A stretch of DNA of 64,000 nucleotides from Streptomyces sp. NBC_00483 (GTDB taxonomy: Bacteria; Actinomycetota; Actinomycetes; Streptomycetales; Streptomycetaceae). Positions 24,071-32,737 of this stretch are shown here, piece after piece. Made by a program: the position numbers and the translations under genes. The stretch is from contig NZ_CP107880.1 of assembly GCF_036013745.1 (NCBI RefSeq), forward strand, positions 4,898,001-4,962,000, written 5' to 3'. The notes under the pieces were generated by a model that saw only the letters and a program-made list of their open reading frames with translations, searched no databases and was not told where the DNA came from. Positions within the stretch are counted from its first letter, which is position 1. Each line of letters opens with the position of its first letter.

Positions 24071-25029
24071 GAGTCCTTGTCCGCCTTCTTCACCGCCGCC
24101 TCCGCGTCCACGATGCCGAGGCCCAGCTTGTCGTTGTGCTTCGGGTTGGTGGCCGTCTCCCGGATCGTGGAGATGATCTCGTCGGGGTCGAGCCCCTGGT
24201 GGTGCAGGAGCGCCGCGAGCGCGGAGACGTACGGCGCCGCCATCGACGTGCCGGAGAGCTTCCCGTAGCCGGACGTGTCCTTCAGGGTCTCCTTCGTCGT
24301 GTACGTCGGCAGCGTGGAGAGGATGTCCTCGCCGGGGGCCGAAACGGCCTGCTCCGCACCGAAGTTGGAGAAGTCGGCCGCCGTGCCCTTCTCGGTGCTC
24401 GCGCCGACCACCAGGACCGGCGTGTCCACCTTGTACGGCTGGGTGTCCGCGCCGTCGTTGCCTGCCGCGGCGACGACCACCGCGCCCTTGTCGTGGGCGT
24501 GCTGGATGGCCTGGTTGAGGATGCCGCCCTGGAGCAGCTTCGTCATCAGGACGCCCTCGCCGAGCGAGAGGTTGATGACGTCGGCGCCGTGGTCGGCGGC
24601 CCAGACGATGCCCCTGGTGATGTTGCCGTTGGACCCGGAGCCGTTCGCGCCGAGCACCCGCACCGGCATGATCTTGGCGCCGGGCGCGCCGCCCGCGACG
24701 CCGACTCCGTTGTCGGTGTGGGCGGCGGCGATGCCGGAGACGTGGGTGCCGTGGCCGTTGAGGTCCTTGGGGTCGTCGTCGCCGTCGACGAAGTCGTGGC
24801 CGTCGACGAGCCGGCCCTTGAGGTCGGGGTGGTCGGTGGCGACGCCGGAGTCGACGACGGCGATGGTCGTGTCGTCGCCCTTCGACGTGTCCCAGGCGGC
24901 CGGCAGTTTCATCGCGTCGAGGGCCCACTGGTCCTTCCGCATGGGGTCCGGCTTGCTGTCGTCCCCGCAAGCGGTCAGGAGCAGGAGGCTGGCGACGGTG
25001 GCGGCGACGAGCGGTGTACGGATGCGCAT
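24067..25029 (-). CDS. Subtilisin-family (S8) serine protease lipoprotein
   Basis: 320 residues from ATG 25029. The signal peptide ends in lipobox LLTAC with Cys21, so the protein is tethered to the outer face of the membrane. The triad is Asp60 (AVVDSG), His93 (NGHGTHVSG) and Ser262 (SGTSMAAP), with the oxyanion Asn in AAAGNDG near 190. No propeptide is obvious; the catalytic domain starts about 30 residues after Cys21, which suggests either a short pro-region or maturation in trans. Family length 300-400. Adjacent genes give no clear partner. Confidence 0.92.
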   Translation of the reverse strand: MRIRTPLVAATVASLLLLTACGDDSKPDPMRKDQWALDAMKLPAAWDTSKGDDTTIAVVDSGVATDHPDLKGRLVDGHDFVDGDDDPKDLNGHGTHVSGIAAAHTDNGVGVAGGAPGAKIMPVRVLGANGSGSNGNITRGIVWAADHGADVINLSLGEGVLMTKLLQGGILNQAIQHAHDKGAVVVAAAGNDGADTQPYKVDTPVLVVGASTEKGTAADFSNFGAEQAVSAPGEDILSTLPTYTTKETLKDTSGYGKLSGTSMAAPYVSALAALLHHQGLDPDEIISTIRETATNPKHNDKLGLGIVDAEAAVKKADKDS

Positions 25030-25095
25030 GTTCCGAGCCTGCGGGCCCCCGCCGCCTCACGCATGTGGTGGCCAGCCGTGTGGGCTACCGCCGGC

Positions 25096-25157
25096 GTCAA
25101 CGCGCCCAACCCGACATTCAGCGCGCCGAGCCCGGCCTCAACGCGCCCAGCCCGGCG
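25096..25157. repeat. Three degenerate ~20-bp repeats between protease and LysR genes
   Basis: Units start TCAACGCGCCCAACCCG (25097), TCAGCGCGCCGAGCCCGGCC (25118) and TCAACGCGCCCAGCCCGGCG (25138). The last covers the LysR stop codon and final codons. The rest of this 108-bp gap holds no recognisable feature. Confidence 0.6.
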
Positions 25158-26085
25158 TCCAGAAGTCGCCCGAGCCGTCCTCCTGCCGCTCGTACCGGTC
25201 CGTCAGATACGCACGGAGCGCCGCGAGACCGGGGTGCCGGTTGTCGTCCCGCCACAGCAGCGACAGCGGGTAGAGCGGCGTCGGACGGCGTACGGGGATG
25301 AACCGGAGCTCGATGTCGGCGGGGCGGGTCAGGGGGGTGCGGGTGCCCATGATGGTGGCCACGTCGTCCGCCGCCGCGACCGTCCGCAGCAGGTGGCCGC
25401 CGCCGAAGGTGGTGCCGCCGACGTCGATGGTGAGACCGAAGGCGCGCTCCAACTCCTCGTAATACGCGGCCCATTCGCTGCCCTTGACCATGCCGGGCAT
25501 CCAGATCCGGTGCCCGGCCAGCTCGGCGGGCGTGACCTCGGGGCGGTCCGCCAGGGGGTGCGCCGCGCCGGTGACAATGATGGCCGGCTCGTCGATGACG
25601 CGGGCGCTGCGCACCTCGCGCGGCAGCCGGTCCTCGGGCACCGCGCGCGTCCAGAACGCGGCGTCGATGCGCCCCTCGCGTACGGACGCGAGCGCGGCCC
25701 GCCCGCCGTGGCCGAGGGCGACGACGTCGAGCGGGAGGTGCGGGTGGGCCTGGTGGAAGTCCTGCACGACCCCGTTGGTGATCACGTTGGAGCCGAGCAC
25801 GTCCACGCGCAGCGGGCGCCCGCCGCCGCGCACGGAGTCGGCGGCCCGCTCGGCGACCGCGAGCAGCTCCCGCGCGTGCGGCAGGAAGGTCTCGCCGTCG
25901 AGGGTGAGCCGGGCGCCGCGCGGGGCGCGCGTGAAGAGGCGCACGCCGAGCTCCCGCTCCAGTGCGGCGACGCGCTTGGAGGCGGCCTGCTGGGTGATGC
26001 CGAGCTCGGCGGCGGCGATCTGGATCTGCCCCTCGTCGGCGACGGCGACGAAGGTGCGTACGGTTTCCGGGTCCACGCTCTCCAT
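25138..26085 (-). CDS. LysR-family transcriptional regulator (divergent from MFS exporter)
   Basis: 315 residues from ATG 26085. VRTFVAVADEGQIQIAAAELGITQQAASKRVAALERELGVRLFTR is the LysR winged HTH (about 7-52); residues 85-300 are the periplasmic-binding-like effector domain. It is divergent from an MFS transporter; a 17-bp palindrome covers its start codon. Regulation of the transporter, and of itself, is likely. The last residues are encoded by part of a local repeat. Confidence 0.9.
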   Translation of the reverse strand: MESVDPETVRTFVAVADEGQIQIAAAELGITQQAASKRVAALERELGVRLFTRAPRGARLTLDGETFLPHARELLAVAERAADSVRGGGRPLRVDVLGSNVITNGVVQDFHQAHPHLPLDVVALGHGGRAALASVREGRIDAAFWTRAVPEDRLPREVRSARVIDEPAIIVTGAAHPLADRPEVTPAELAGHRIWMPGMVKGSEWAAYYEELERAFGLTIDVGGTTFGGGHLLRTVAAADDVATIMGTRTPLTRPADIELRFIPVRRPTPLYPLSLLWRDDNRHPGLAALRAYLTDRYERQEDGSGDFWTPGWAR

Positions 26086-26101
26086 ACAACCATTGGTTGT
26101 A
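26085..26101. promoter_or_regulatory. 17-bp palindromic operator between LysR and MFS genes
   Basis: TACAACCA-T-TGGTTGTA is a perfect 8+1+8 palindrome whose left end overlaps the first base of the LysR start codon. Its position fits autorepression by the LysR protein. Confidence 0.7.
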
Positions 26102-26211
26102 CGGATATGAGTGCCGGTTGTTTGCCGCGGCGCGCCGCTCGGAGCTTGTATCTCCCGGTCGGAGACGGGAATCAGGGGCGGGAACCAGTGGCGGGGACGA
26201 GAGGGCGGGGC

Positions 26212-27450
26212 ATGCGGCTCGGGCGGGATTTCGGGTGGCTGTGGGCCGCCTTCGCGGTGAGCACCGCCGGTTCGTGGCTCGCGCTCGACGCGTTCCAGCT
26301 GATCGCCGTCCTGGTGCTGCACAGCGGCGCCGCACAGGTGTCGTTCCTGTCGGCCGCCGGACTCGCGGTCGGCGCACTGCTCGCGGTGCCGCTCGGTCCG
26401 TGGATCGAGTTCCGGCGCAAGCGGCCCGTGCTGGTCCTCGCGGACCTGGTGCGCTGCGCGGCCCTGCTCACGCTGCCCCTCGCGTACGCCCTCGACGCGC
26501 TGACCTTCACTCAACTCGTCCTCGTCTCCGTGGTCGTGGCCGCCGCCGACATCGTGTTCCGCGCGGCGAGCGGCGCCCACCTCAAGGCGCTCGTCCCGGA
26601 CGAGGGCCTGCTGGCAGCCAACGCCCGGTTCGAGTCGACACAGTGGACCGCCACGGCCGTCGGACCGCCGCTCGGCGGTGCGCTCATCGGCGCCTTCGGA
26701 CCGCTGACGACGGTCCTCCTGGACGCGGTGAGCTACGTCCTGTCGGCGGTGGGCGTCCGCGCCATCCGCGCACCCGAGCCGAAGCCCGCGCGCAGCCCGA
26801 ACGGCGGCCGGTTCAGCGCCGCGGACATCGCGCAGGGCTGGCGCCATCTGTGGCGGCAGCCCCGGCTGCGCGCCCTGTTCCTCAACAACAGCCTGGTGAA
26901 CGCCCTGATCATGGTGGGCGCCCCGCTCATGGCGGTGCTGCTCCTCGACGACCTGGGCCTCGCCCCCTGGCAGTACGGCCTGGTCTTCGGGATCCCGTGC
27001 CTGGGCGGGCTCGCCGGCTCCCGGCTCACCGAGCCGCTGGTGAGGCGGTACGGGGAGCGGCGGGTGCTCCTGGTGAGCGGGTCGGTCCGGGCGTGCTGGC
27101 CGATCGGGCTCGCGTTCGTGGGGCCGGGAGTCGCGGGGATGCTCGTGGTGGTCGTCGTGGAGTTCGGCCTCATCACGTGCTCCGCCGTCTTCAGCCCCGT
27201 CATGGCGGCCGAACGGCTGCGGCTGACGGACGACGACCGGGTGGCGCGCGTGCTGTCCGCCTGGACCGTCACCCAGCGGGCCGTCACCGCCGCGCTCACG
27301 CTGGTGTGGGGCGTCTTCGCGGCACTGATCGGGACGCGCGGGGCGCTCGCGCTCGCCGGAGTGCTGCTGCTCGGGACACCCCTGCTGCTGCGCGGCCTGC
27401 GCTCCCCGGCGTGTACACCCCGCCCCGCGGCGCCCACGCTGCCAGAGTGA
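26212..27450 (+). CDS. Major facilitator superfamily transporter
   Basis: 412 residues from ATG 26212 (GAGAGGG upstream); GTG 26188 is an alternative. About 12 membrane segments are visible, with a basic loop WIEFRRKRPVLVLADL near residue 65 that matches the MFS loop 2-3 motif, and a central cytosolic loop (about 190-220). The pattern is that of the MFS-3/enterobactin exporter-like group (drug or siderophore efflux). The divergent LysR gene and palindromic operator suggest substrate-inducible expression. Confidence 0.88.
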   Translation: MRLGRDFGWLWAAFAVSTAGSWLALDAFQLIAVLVLHSGAAQVSFLSAAGLAVGALLAVPLGPWIEFRRKRPVLVLADLVRCAALLTLPLAYALDALTFTQLVLVSVVVAAADIVFRAASGAHLKALVPDEGLLAANARFESTQWTATAVGPPLGGALIGAFGPLTTVLLDAVSYVLSAVGVRAIRAPEPKPARSPNGGRFSAADIAQGWRHLWRQPRLRALFLNNSLVNALIMVGAPLMAVLLLDDLGLAPWQYGLVFGIPCLGGLAGSRLTEPLVRRYGERRVLLVSGSVRACWPIGLAFVGPGVAGMLVVVVVEFGLITCSAVFSPVMAAERLRLTDDDRVARVLSAWTVTQRAVTAALTLVWGVFAALIGTRGALALAGVLLLGTPLLLRGLRSPACTPRPAAPTLPE

Positions 27451-27509
27451 CCACGAACAACCGCCCCAAATGCACCGGATTTCCCGGTTCATTGAGTTAG
27501 GGAGCTTTC

Positions 27510-28373
27510 GTGGCAAACGTACACGTGATCCTCAATCAGAAGGGCGGCGTGGGCAAGTCCACGCTCGCCGTGAACCTCGCGGCCGTCACCGCCGACGTGC
27601 TCGGCGCGGGCGCCCCCGACGCCGAGCGGCCGCCCGTCGTCGCCGTCTCCATCGACCCGCAGGGCTCGGCCGTGTGGTGGTCGGAGCGGGTCGGAGAGGG
27701 CCTCCCCTTCGACTTCGTGCAGGCCCACGACGACCTCTCGGGGCTCGCGGCGCTCTCCCGTATCCCGTCCGCCCAGCACGTCTTCGTCGACACCCCGGGC
27801 TGGCTCGACCTCGCCGACGACGACGGCACCGACCCTCTCGGCAAGGGCGCGGCAGCCGACGCCCTGCGCGCGGTGCTCTCCAACGCCACCGACGTCATCG
27901 TCCCCATCGAGCCGGAGCCGCTCGGCTTCCAGCCCACGCAGCGCACGGTGGAGCGGGTCGTGAAGCCCCGCGGACTGCCCTTCCGCGTGGTCATCAACAA
28001 CTGGGACCCGCGCGACGGCAAGGCCGATCTGGCGCAGACCCGCGCGTTCGTCGAGGCGCAGGACTGGCCGCTCGCGCGCACCGTCGTGCGCCACTACAAG
28101 CTGCACACGCGGGCCAGCGCGGACGGCCTCGTCGTCACGCAGTACGGCGCCAACCGGGTCGCGCTCCAGGCCCGCGAGGACTTCTTCCGGCTCGCCCTGG
28201 AGGTGGGCCTCGCGGCGATCCCGGCCCCGGCCCGCAGCACCAAGAAGACGGCCAAGAAGGCCGACGCGAAGACCACCAAGAAGGCCGCCACTCCGGCTGC
28301 CGCGAAGACCGCCACGAAGACCGCCACGAAGCCCGCCGCCAAGTCCTCCCGCAGCAAGAAGGTGACCGTCTGA
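27510..28373 (+). CDS. ParA-family ATPase with Lys/Ala-rich tail
   Basis: 287 residues from GTG 27510 (AGGGAGC upstream). KGGVGKST (11-18) is the deviant Walker A; the Asp of FVDTPG and SIDPQGS follow. About 235 residues form the ATPase. The last 50 (STKKTAKKADAKTTKKAATP and on) are a histone-H1-like Lys/Ala/Thr tail likely to bind DNA. The downstream ParB-like gene overlaps by one base. It differs from the parA at oriC, which is flanked by rsmG and followed by the oriC parB; none of those neighbours is here, so this is an additional pair. Confidence 0.85.
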   Translation: MANVHVILNQKGGVGKSTLAVNLAAVTADVLGAGAPDAERPPVVAVSIDPQGSAVWWSERVGEGLPFDFVQAHDDLSGLAALSRIPSAQHVFVDTPGWLDLADDDGTDPLGKGAAADALRAVLSNATDVIVPIEPEPLGFQPTQRTVERVVKPRGLPFRVVINNWDPRDGKADLAQTRAFVEAQDWPLARTVVRHYKLHTRASADGLVVTQYGANRVALQAREDFFRLALEVGLAAIPAPARSTKKTAKKADAKTTKKAATPAAAKTATKTATKPAAKSSRSKKVTV

Positions 28374-29197
28374 TGGGGCGTCGTACCGACCTGTCCTCGC
28401 TCCTGTCCTCCGAGAAGGCGGCCGCCGAGGAGCAGGCCGCGGCGCCCGCCCAGCGCAGACGCCCCGACACCAAGCCGCTCACCGTCGCGATCGGCGACCT
28501 CACCGAGAACCCGGACAACCCGCGGCACGAGCTGCGCGACCTCGACGGGCTCGCCGAGACGGTCCGCGAACGCGGCGTCCTCCAGGCCCTCGGCGTCGTC
28601 TCCGCCGCCGTCTTCCTCGCCGCGCGCCCGCACCACAAGGAGGCCGTGGGCAAGGCCCCGTACGTCGTCCTGCACGGCCACCGGCGGCTCGCGGCGGCCC
28701 GGATGGCGGGCCTGGACGAGGTTCCGGTCCTGGTCAGGGACGATGCGACGCGTTCCGACGAGGACGCGCTGATCGAGAACGTGCAGCGCGACGACCTCAC
28801 GGAACTGGAGCAGGCGCAGGCCATCCAGGGCCTGATCACCTCCTACGGCTACTCGCAGCGCCAGGTCGCCGCCCGGATCGGCAAGACGCAGGGCTTCATC
28901 TCCCAGCGCCTGTCGCTGATGAAGCTGCGCGAGGACATCCAGGAGGCGCTCGCCGACGGCCGTGTCTCCATCGAGGACGCCCGCCGCATCGCCCGCCTCC
29001 CGAAGGAGGAGCAGGTGCTCCCCGGCGAGCCGGATGCCGCCGCGACCGTCCCGGCCGCCCGCAAGGAGAAGCGCGGCCGCGATTACGGCGTAATCAAGAT
29101 CGACAGCCGGGGGACCCCGGACGATGTGGTCGAGGCGCTGCGTCGGCATCTGGCCCCCGCCACCCTCGACCGGATCATCGAACTGCTCGGCCGATAG
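28373..29197 (+). CDS. ParB/Spo0J-family partition protein paralogue
   Basis: 274 residues; ATG 28373 overlaps the parA stop as TGATG. The N-terminal region has LTENPDNPRHEL and VLHGHRRLAAARMAG (ParB/Srx box, CTP-binding GERRxR-like, here GHRRLAAA) and ALIENVQRDDLTELEQA; an HTH follows (YSQRQVAARIGKTQGFISQRLSLMKL, near 160-185). The C-terminal dimerisation domain is replaced by a short region ending APATLDRIIELLGR. With ParA it may segregate or position something other than the chromosome origin, or act as a regulator. A perfect chromosomal parS lies 26 kb away at 55063 but need not be its target. Confidence 0.88.
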   Translation: MGRRTDLSSLLSSEKAAAEEQAAAPAQRRRPDTKPLTVAIGDLTENPDNPRHELRDLDGLAETVRERGVLQALGVVSAAVFLAARPHHKEAVGKAPYVVLHGHRRLAAARMAGLDEVPVLVRDDATRSDEDALIENVQRDDLTELEQAQAIQGLITSYGYSQRQVAARIGKTQGFISQRLSLMKLREDIQEALADGRVSIEDARRIARLPKEEQVLPGEPDAAATVPAARKEKRGRDYGVIKIDSRGTPDDVVEALRRHLAPATLDRIIELLGR

Positions 29198-29232
29198 TCG
29201 ACTGTGTCGTCCACGCGGTCTCCGTGGTCGCT

Positions 29233-29238
29233 TACCGT
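29233..29238 (+). promoter_or_regulatory. -10 hexamer TACCGT for the IclR-type gene
   Basis: TACCGT ends 6 nt before GTG 29245; no ribosome site is present, so the mRNA may be leaderless. Confidence 0.4.
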
Positions 29239-29244
29239 GGCCCC

Positions 29245-30654
29245 GTGCTCGAAGTGCCGACCGTGCCGTCCCCGTCCGTGACCCCGCAGCCGCCCGCCGA
29301 GGCCGTCGCCCCGCTGATGCGCGGCCTCGACGTGCTGCGGAGTCTCACGGCCGCCGACAGCGGGGACGGCACGCTCGCCCTCGCCGACCTGGCCCGCACC
29401 ACGGGCCTGGCCCGCTCCACGGTCGACCGGATCTGCGCGACCCTCGCCCATCTGGGCTTCGTACGCCTCGACGGGCGTGACGCCTCGCTCGCCCCGCCCC
29501 TGATGACCGTCGCCAACGCCTGCCTGGACGCGCTGCGGGTGCCGGGGGTCCTCGGCCCGCTCGCCGACGAACTGGCCGACGAGCTCGACGAATCCGTCTC
29601 CCTCGCGGTCCCCGACGGCGACGGCATCCGCTTCGTCCACCAGGTGCTGCGCAGGCGCGCCCTGTCCATCAGCTTCCGGGTGGGCGACGCGCTGCCGGGG
29701 GGTGGGTGTGCGCCGGGGCTGGTCTTCCGGGACGGCCTTTCCCTCGCGGTCGACGATCAGTTGGTGGAGCGGGGGCTGGTCGCGGTGGCGGTGCCGGTGA
29801 GGGGTCCTGACGGTTCCGTGGTCTGTGCCCTGAGCGTGGTGAGCCATACGAGCCGGCATGCCGCCGGGGAGCTGGCGGGGGCGGTACGGGGGCCGTTGGA
29901 GGCGTGTGTGCGGTCGATGGAATCCGTGCTGGCCACCTCTTCCCACGCCTCGGGGCGCCGCCCCGGACCCCGCGCCTCAAACGCCGGCGGGGCTGATATT
30001 GAACGCGCCCCAGTTGTGTCCCTCGCCAGGGGCCTCCGCGTCCTTACCGCCTTCGACAGCGCCCACCCCACCCTGACGCTCACCGAGATCGCCGAGGCCA
30101 CCGGGCTCGCCCGTGCGACGGCCCGCCGCGCCCTCATCACCTACGAGCACCTCGGCTACGTGACCCACGAGGACCGCGCCTTCCGTCTCACCCCGCGCGT
30201 CCTCACCCTCGGCTGCGCCCCGCTCTCCCGCACCACGCTCCCCCGCATCGCCGCTCCGCACCTCGCGGCCCTGTCGAAGCGGCTCGGTGAATCCGTCGGC
30301 CTGTCCGTGCCGGACGGCGACCGTGTGCGGTGCACCGCGCGGGTGACGCCGCGCCGGGTCATGAGCGTCGACATCGGCGTCGGCTCCCGGCTGCCCGCGA
30401 AGGACACGGCCGCCGGGCTGCTGCTCCGGGGCGACGGGGAGTCGGCCGTGGCCGACGGGCCCGAGGCAGGGCTGCGGTCCGTCGCCGTGCCGGTGCGGGA
30501 CCGGGCGGGCCGGGTCGTCTCCGCGCTCGACGTCACCGCCCACCAGGGCCGCGGGGACGACGACGCGTGGACCGAGGCGCTGCGGGACACCGCGGCGCTG
30601 ATCGCGGCGGACCTGCACGTGACCTCACGCTTCGTGAGCGTCCCGGTGCACTGA
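29245..30654 (+). CDS. Double IclR-type regulator (two IclR modules in one chain)
   Basis: 469 residues from GTG 29245 (GTG 29224 in frame). Two complete IclR modules lie in tandem. Module 1 (about 15-230) has HTH LALADLARTTGLARSTVDRICATLAHLGF and effector segment ESVSLAVPDGDGIRFVHQV. Module 2 (about 253-469) has LTLTEIAEATGLARATARRALITYEHLGYV and ESVGLSVPDGDRVRCTARV. A family A palindromic repeat encodes the linker (about 233-251). Aromatic-acid IclR regulators of the PcaR/PobR group are the nearest in style. No regulated neighbour is clear. Confidence 0.87.
   Translation: MLEVPTVPSPSVTPQPPAEAVAPLMRGLDVLRSLTAADSGDGTLALADLARTTGLARSTVDRICATLAHLGFVRLDGRDASLAPPLMTVANACLDALRVPGVLGPLADELADELDESVSLAVPDGDGIRFVHQVLRRRALSISFRVGDALPGGGCAPGLVFRDGLSLAVDDQLVERGLVAVAVPVRGPDGSVVCALSVVSHTSRHAAGELAGAVRGPLEACVRSMESVLATSSHASGRRPGPRASNAGGADIERAPVVSLARGLRVLTAFDSAHPTLTLTEIAEATGLARATARRALITYEHLGYVTHEDRAFRLTPRVLTLGCAPLSRTTLPRIAAPHLAALSKRLGESVGLSVPDGDRVRCTARVTPRRVMSVDIGVGSRLPAKDTAAGLLLRGDGESAVADGPEAGLRSVAVPVRDRAGRVVSALDVTAHQGRGDDDAWTEALRDTAALIAADLHVTSRFVSVPVH
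29944..29998. repeat. Family A palindromic repeat in the linker of the IclR gene
   Basis: CGCCTCGGGGCGCCGCCCCG followed by GACCCCGCGCCTCAAACGCC and GGCGGGGCTG is the inverse of the cobN repeat. It adds a 19-residue linker without breaking the frame. Confidence 0.85.
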
Positions 30655-30726
30655 GACCCGGATCTCACCGGCGTACGGACCTTGGTCCCTACTCCTCGCG
30701 ACGAATGCCCCGCATTCTCATATGTG

Positions 30727-32049
30727 ATGACATCCCGCAGCTCCAGCAGCTTCTACTCCTCGATCCGTGGCGCGGCTCCCTCCGCCTCCCGCCCCACGGG
30801 CGGCTGGCGTGCCGTGGTGCTGCTCGTCGCGGTGATGGCGCTCATCATCACGACGCTCGACGTGGCGACGCCCGCGGACTTCCGGGCGCGCGCCCTGCTC
30901 GGCCTCGTGCCGATCGTCGTGGCGCTGCTCGCCCCCGTGATCGTCACCGCCGTCGTCACCGGGCTGCTGATCATCGCCTACCTGGGGCTGCAGGCCGTGG
31001 CGCCGCTGCCGAGCGGCGGCTGGGCCGTGCTCGGCCCGCTGATGATCGGCACCGGTGGCCTGCTCGGCGTGCTCATCGCCCGTCGCAGGGAGGAGCAGCG
31101 GGCCCGCCTCCAGGCCCTCACGGACATCGCCGAGGCCACGCAGCGCGCGGTGATGCGCGGACTGCCCGAGCGCTTCGAGGACCTGCGCATCGCCGACTTC
31201 TACCAGCCCGCCGCCCGCGCGGCCCGCGTCGGCGGCGACTGGTACGACTTCCAGCCCTCGCCGTACGGGGTGCGCGCCGTCCTCGGCGACGTCAGCGGCA
31301 AGGGCCTGCCCGCGGTGTCCGCGTCGGCGTGGCTGCTCGGCGCGTTCCGGGAGGCGGCGTACCACGAGGAGCGGATCGACGAGGTGGCCCGGCGCCTGGA
31401 GATCGCCATGCAGCGCTACAGCGCCTGGACCCGGCTCACGAACGACGAGGGCCTCACGGACGCGTTCTCCACCGGACTGCTGCTGCACTTCCCGCCGACG
31501 TCCCCCGATGTGGTCGACGTCGTCAACTTCGGGCACGAGCCGCCGCTGGTCGTCACCGCGGACGGCCGCGTGCACACCCCCGACCTCCCGGCCGGACTCC
31601 CCCTCGGCATGGGCACGCTGAGCGCCGCGGGGCCCGGCGTGGCCCGGCTGCCCTTCGGGGTCGGGGACACGCTGATCCTCTTCACCGACGGCGTGACCGA
31701 GTGCCGTGACGAGGACGGCACCTTCTACCCCGTACGCGAGCGGCTGCCGCGACTGGTGTCCCCGCGCGGCGCGCAGGACCCGCCCGAGGCGCTGCTGCGC
31801 CGCCTGGCGGAGGACCTGCGCGAGCACCGGTACGGCCCGCCGAGCGACGACGCCGCGATCACCGTGCTCCGCAGGACCGCGGAGCGCGCGCCGTACCAGA
31901 ACGAGGCGGACGCCGAGCTGTACGCGTACCGGCCGAAGGAGGAGACCGCGGACTCGGCCGTTCAGGGGGCCGTGGCTCAGTACGCCACCGACATGCGCTT
32001 CCTGGAGTGCGCGTCGCGCTCGATCTCGTCGACGAAGGCCAGCGCGTAG
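30727..32049 (+). CDS. Membrane-anchored PP2C/SpoIIE-type serine phosphatase
   Basis: 440 residues from ATG 30727 (GTG 30724 immediately before). Three membrane helices at about 25-105 are followed by a SpoIIE/RsbU PP2C domain: VGGDWYDF, LGDVSGKGLPAVSASAW, FGHEPPLVV and LILFTDGVTE with metal-binding Asp residues. Phosphatases of this type dephosphorylate anti-sigma antagonists. The C-terminal 60 residues lie beyond the catalytic domain, and the last 73 bp overlap the 3' end of the convergent SDR gene. Its input is probably membrane or envelope state. Confidence 0.88.
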   Translation: MTSRSSSSFYSSIRGAAPSASRPTGGWRAVVLLVAVMALIITTLDVATPADFRARALLGLVPIVVALLAPVIVTAVVTGLLIIAYLGLQAVAPLPSGGWAVLGPLMIGTGGLLGVLIARRREEQRARLQALTDIAEATQRAVMRGLPERFEDLRIADFYQPAARAARVGGDWYDFQPSPYGVRAVLGDVSGKGLPAVSASAWLLGAFREAAYHEERIDEVARRLEIAMQRYSAWTRLTNDEGLTDAFSTGLLLHFPPTSPDVVDVVNFGHEPPLVVTADGRVHTPDLPAGLPLGMGTLSAAGPGVARLPFGVGDTLILFTDGVTECRDEDGTFYPVRERLPRLVSPRGAQDPPEALLRRLAEDLREHRYGPPSDDAAITVLRRTAERAPYQNEADAELYAYRPKEETADSAVQGAVAQYATDMRFLECASRSISSTKASA

Positions 32050-32612
32050 TCCTCCGCGCTGATCCGGCTCTCGCCGTTCGCGTCCTGCATCAGCCGGTCG
32101 CCGCCGACCCGGAACTCCTCGGTGCGCTCCCCCGGGCCGATCTCCGCGGCCGGCGAGATGTACGTCCAGTCGAGGTCGTCGACCGTGCGCAGATACGCGA
32201 GCACGTCCCGGTGCGCGAGCGCCTCGCCGCGGTACGCGTCGGGGAAGTCCGGCTGGTCCGCCAGCGCCTCGCCCGGCGCGACCTCCAGGCTGCCCGCCCC
32301 GCCGACCACCACGAGCCGCGCGACCCCGGACCCGCGCACCCCGGCGACCACGGACTGGTTGAGCGCGAGGAACGGCTTCTGCGGGTCGGATCCGTCACGG
32401 GGCGGCGCGAGGGCGGAGGCCACGGCGTCGTGCCCGCCCGCGAGTTCCGACAGCCGCTGCACGTCGGAGACGTCCGCCGCGACGGCCGTGACACCGGCGA
32501 CGGGAACGTCGCCCGAGCGGCTGACGGCGGTCACGCTGTGGCCGCGGCCCAGGGCCTCTGCGGCGATACGGCTGCCGACCATGCCGGTGGCGCCCAGGAG
32601 CAGGATGTTCAT
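31977..32612 (-). CDS. NAD(P)-binding atypical SDR (NmrA/YwnB-like)
   Basis: 211 residues from ATG 32612, chosen because MNILLLGATGMVGSRIAAEAL is the N-terminal Rossmann motif (GATGMVG). VVVGGAGSLEV and DLDWTYISPAAEIGPGERT, then SAEDYALAFVDEIERDAH near the end, are typical of the SDR a5 or NAD-dependent reductase-like group, 205-220 residues. A substrate cannot be assigned. The 3' 73 bp overlap the convergent phosphatase gene, and both ends look conserved in this strand's protein (RKRMSVAY). Confidence 0.87.
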   Translation of the reverse strand: MNILLLGATGMVGSRIAAEALGRGHSVTAVSRSGDVPVAGVTAVAADVSDVQRLSELAGGHDAVASALAPPRDGSDPQKPFLALNQSVVAGVRGSGVARLVVVGGAGSLEVAPGEALADQPDFPDAYRGEALAHRDVLAYLRTVDDLDWTYISPAAEIGPGERTEEFRVGGDRLMQDANGESRISAEDYALAFVDEIERDAHSRKRMSVAY

Positions 32613-32737
32613 GCGCTCAGCGAAACACGGAGCGCCACCGCGCGCATGTTGCGAAGGGCGTGCCACGAGAGGTCAATGGAAGGCGAAGAAAGCGGAACTC
32701 GGGGCATCCGAGGGGGCCTGGCAGAAAGGAGCCCGTC

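Noticed and set aside
25030..25137. Gene in the gap between protease and LysR genes
   Set aside because: Only short frames without ribosome sites; the DNA is degenerate repeats.
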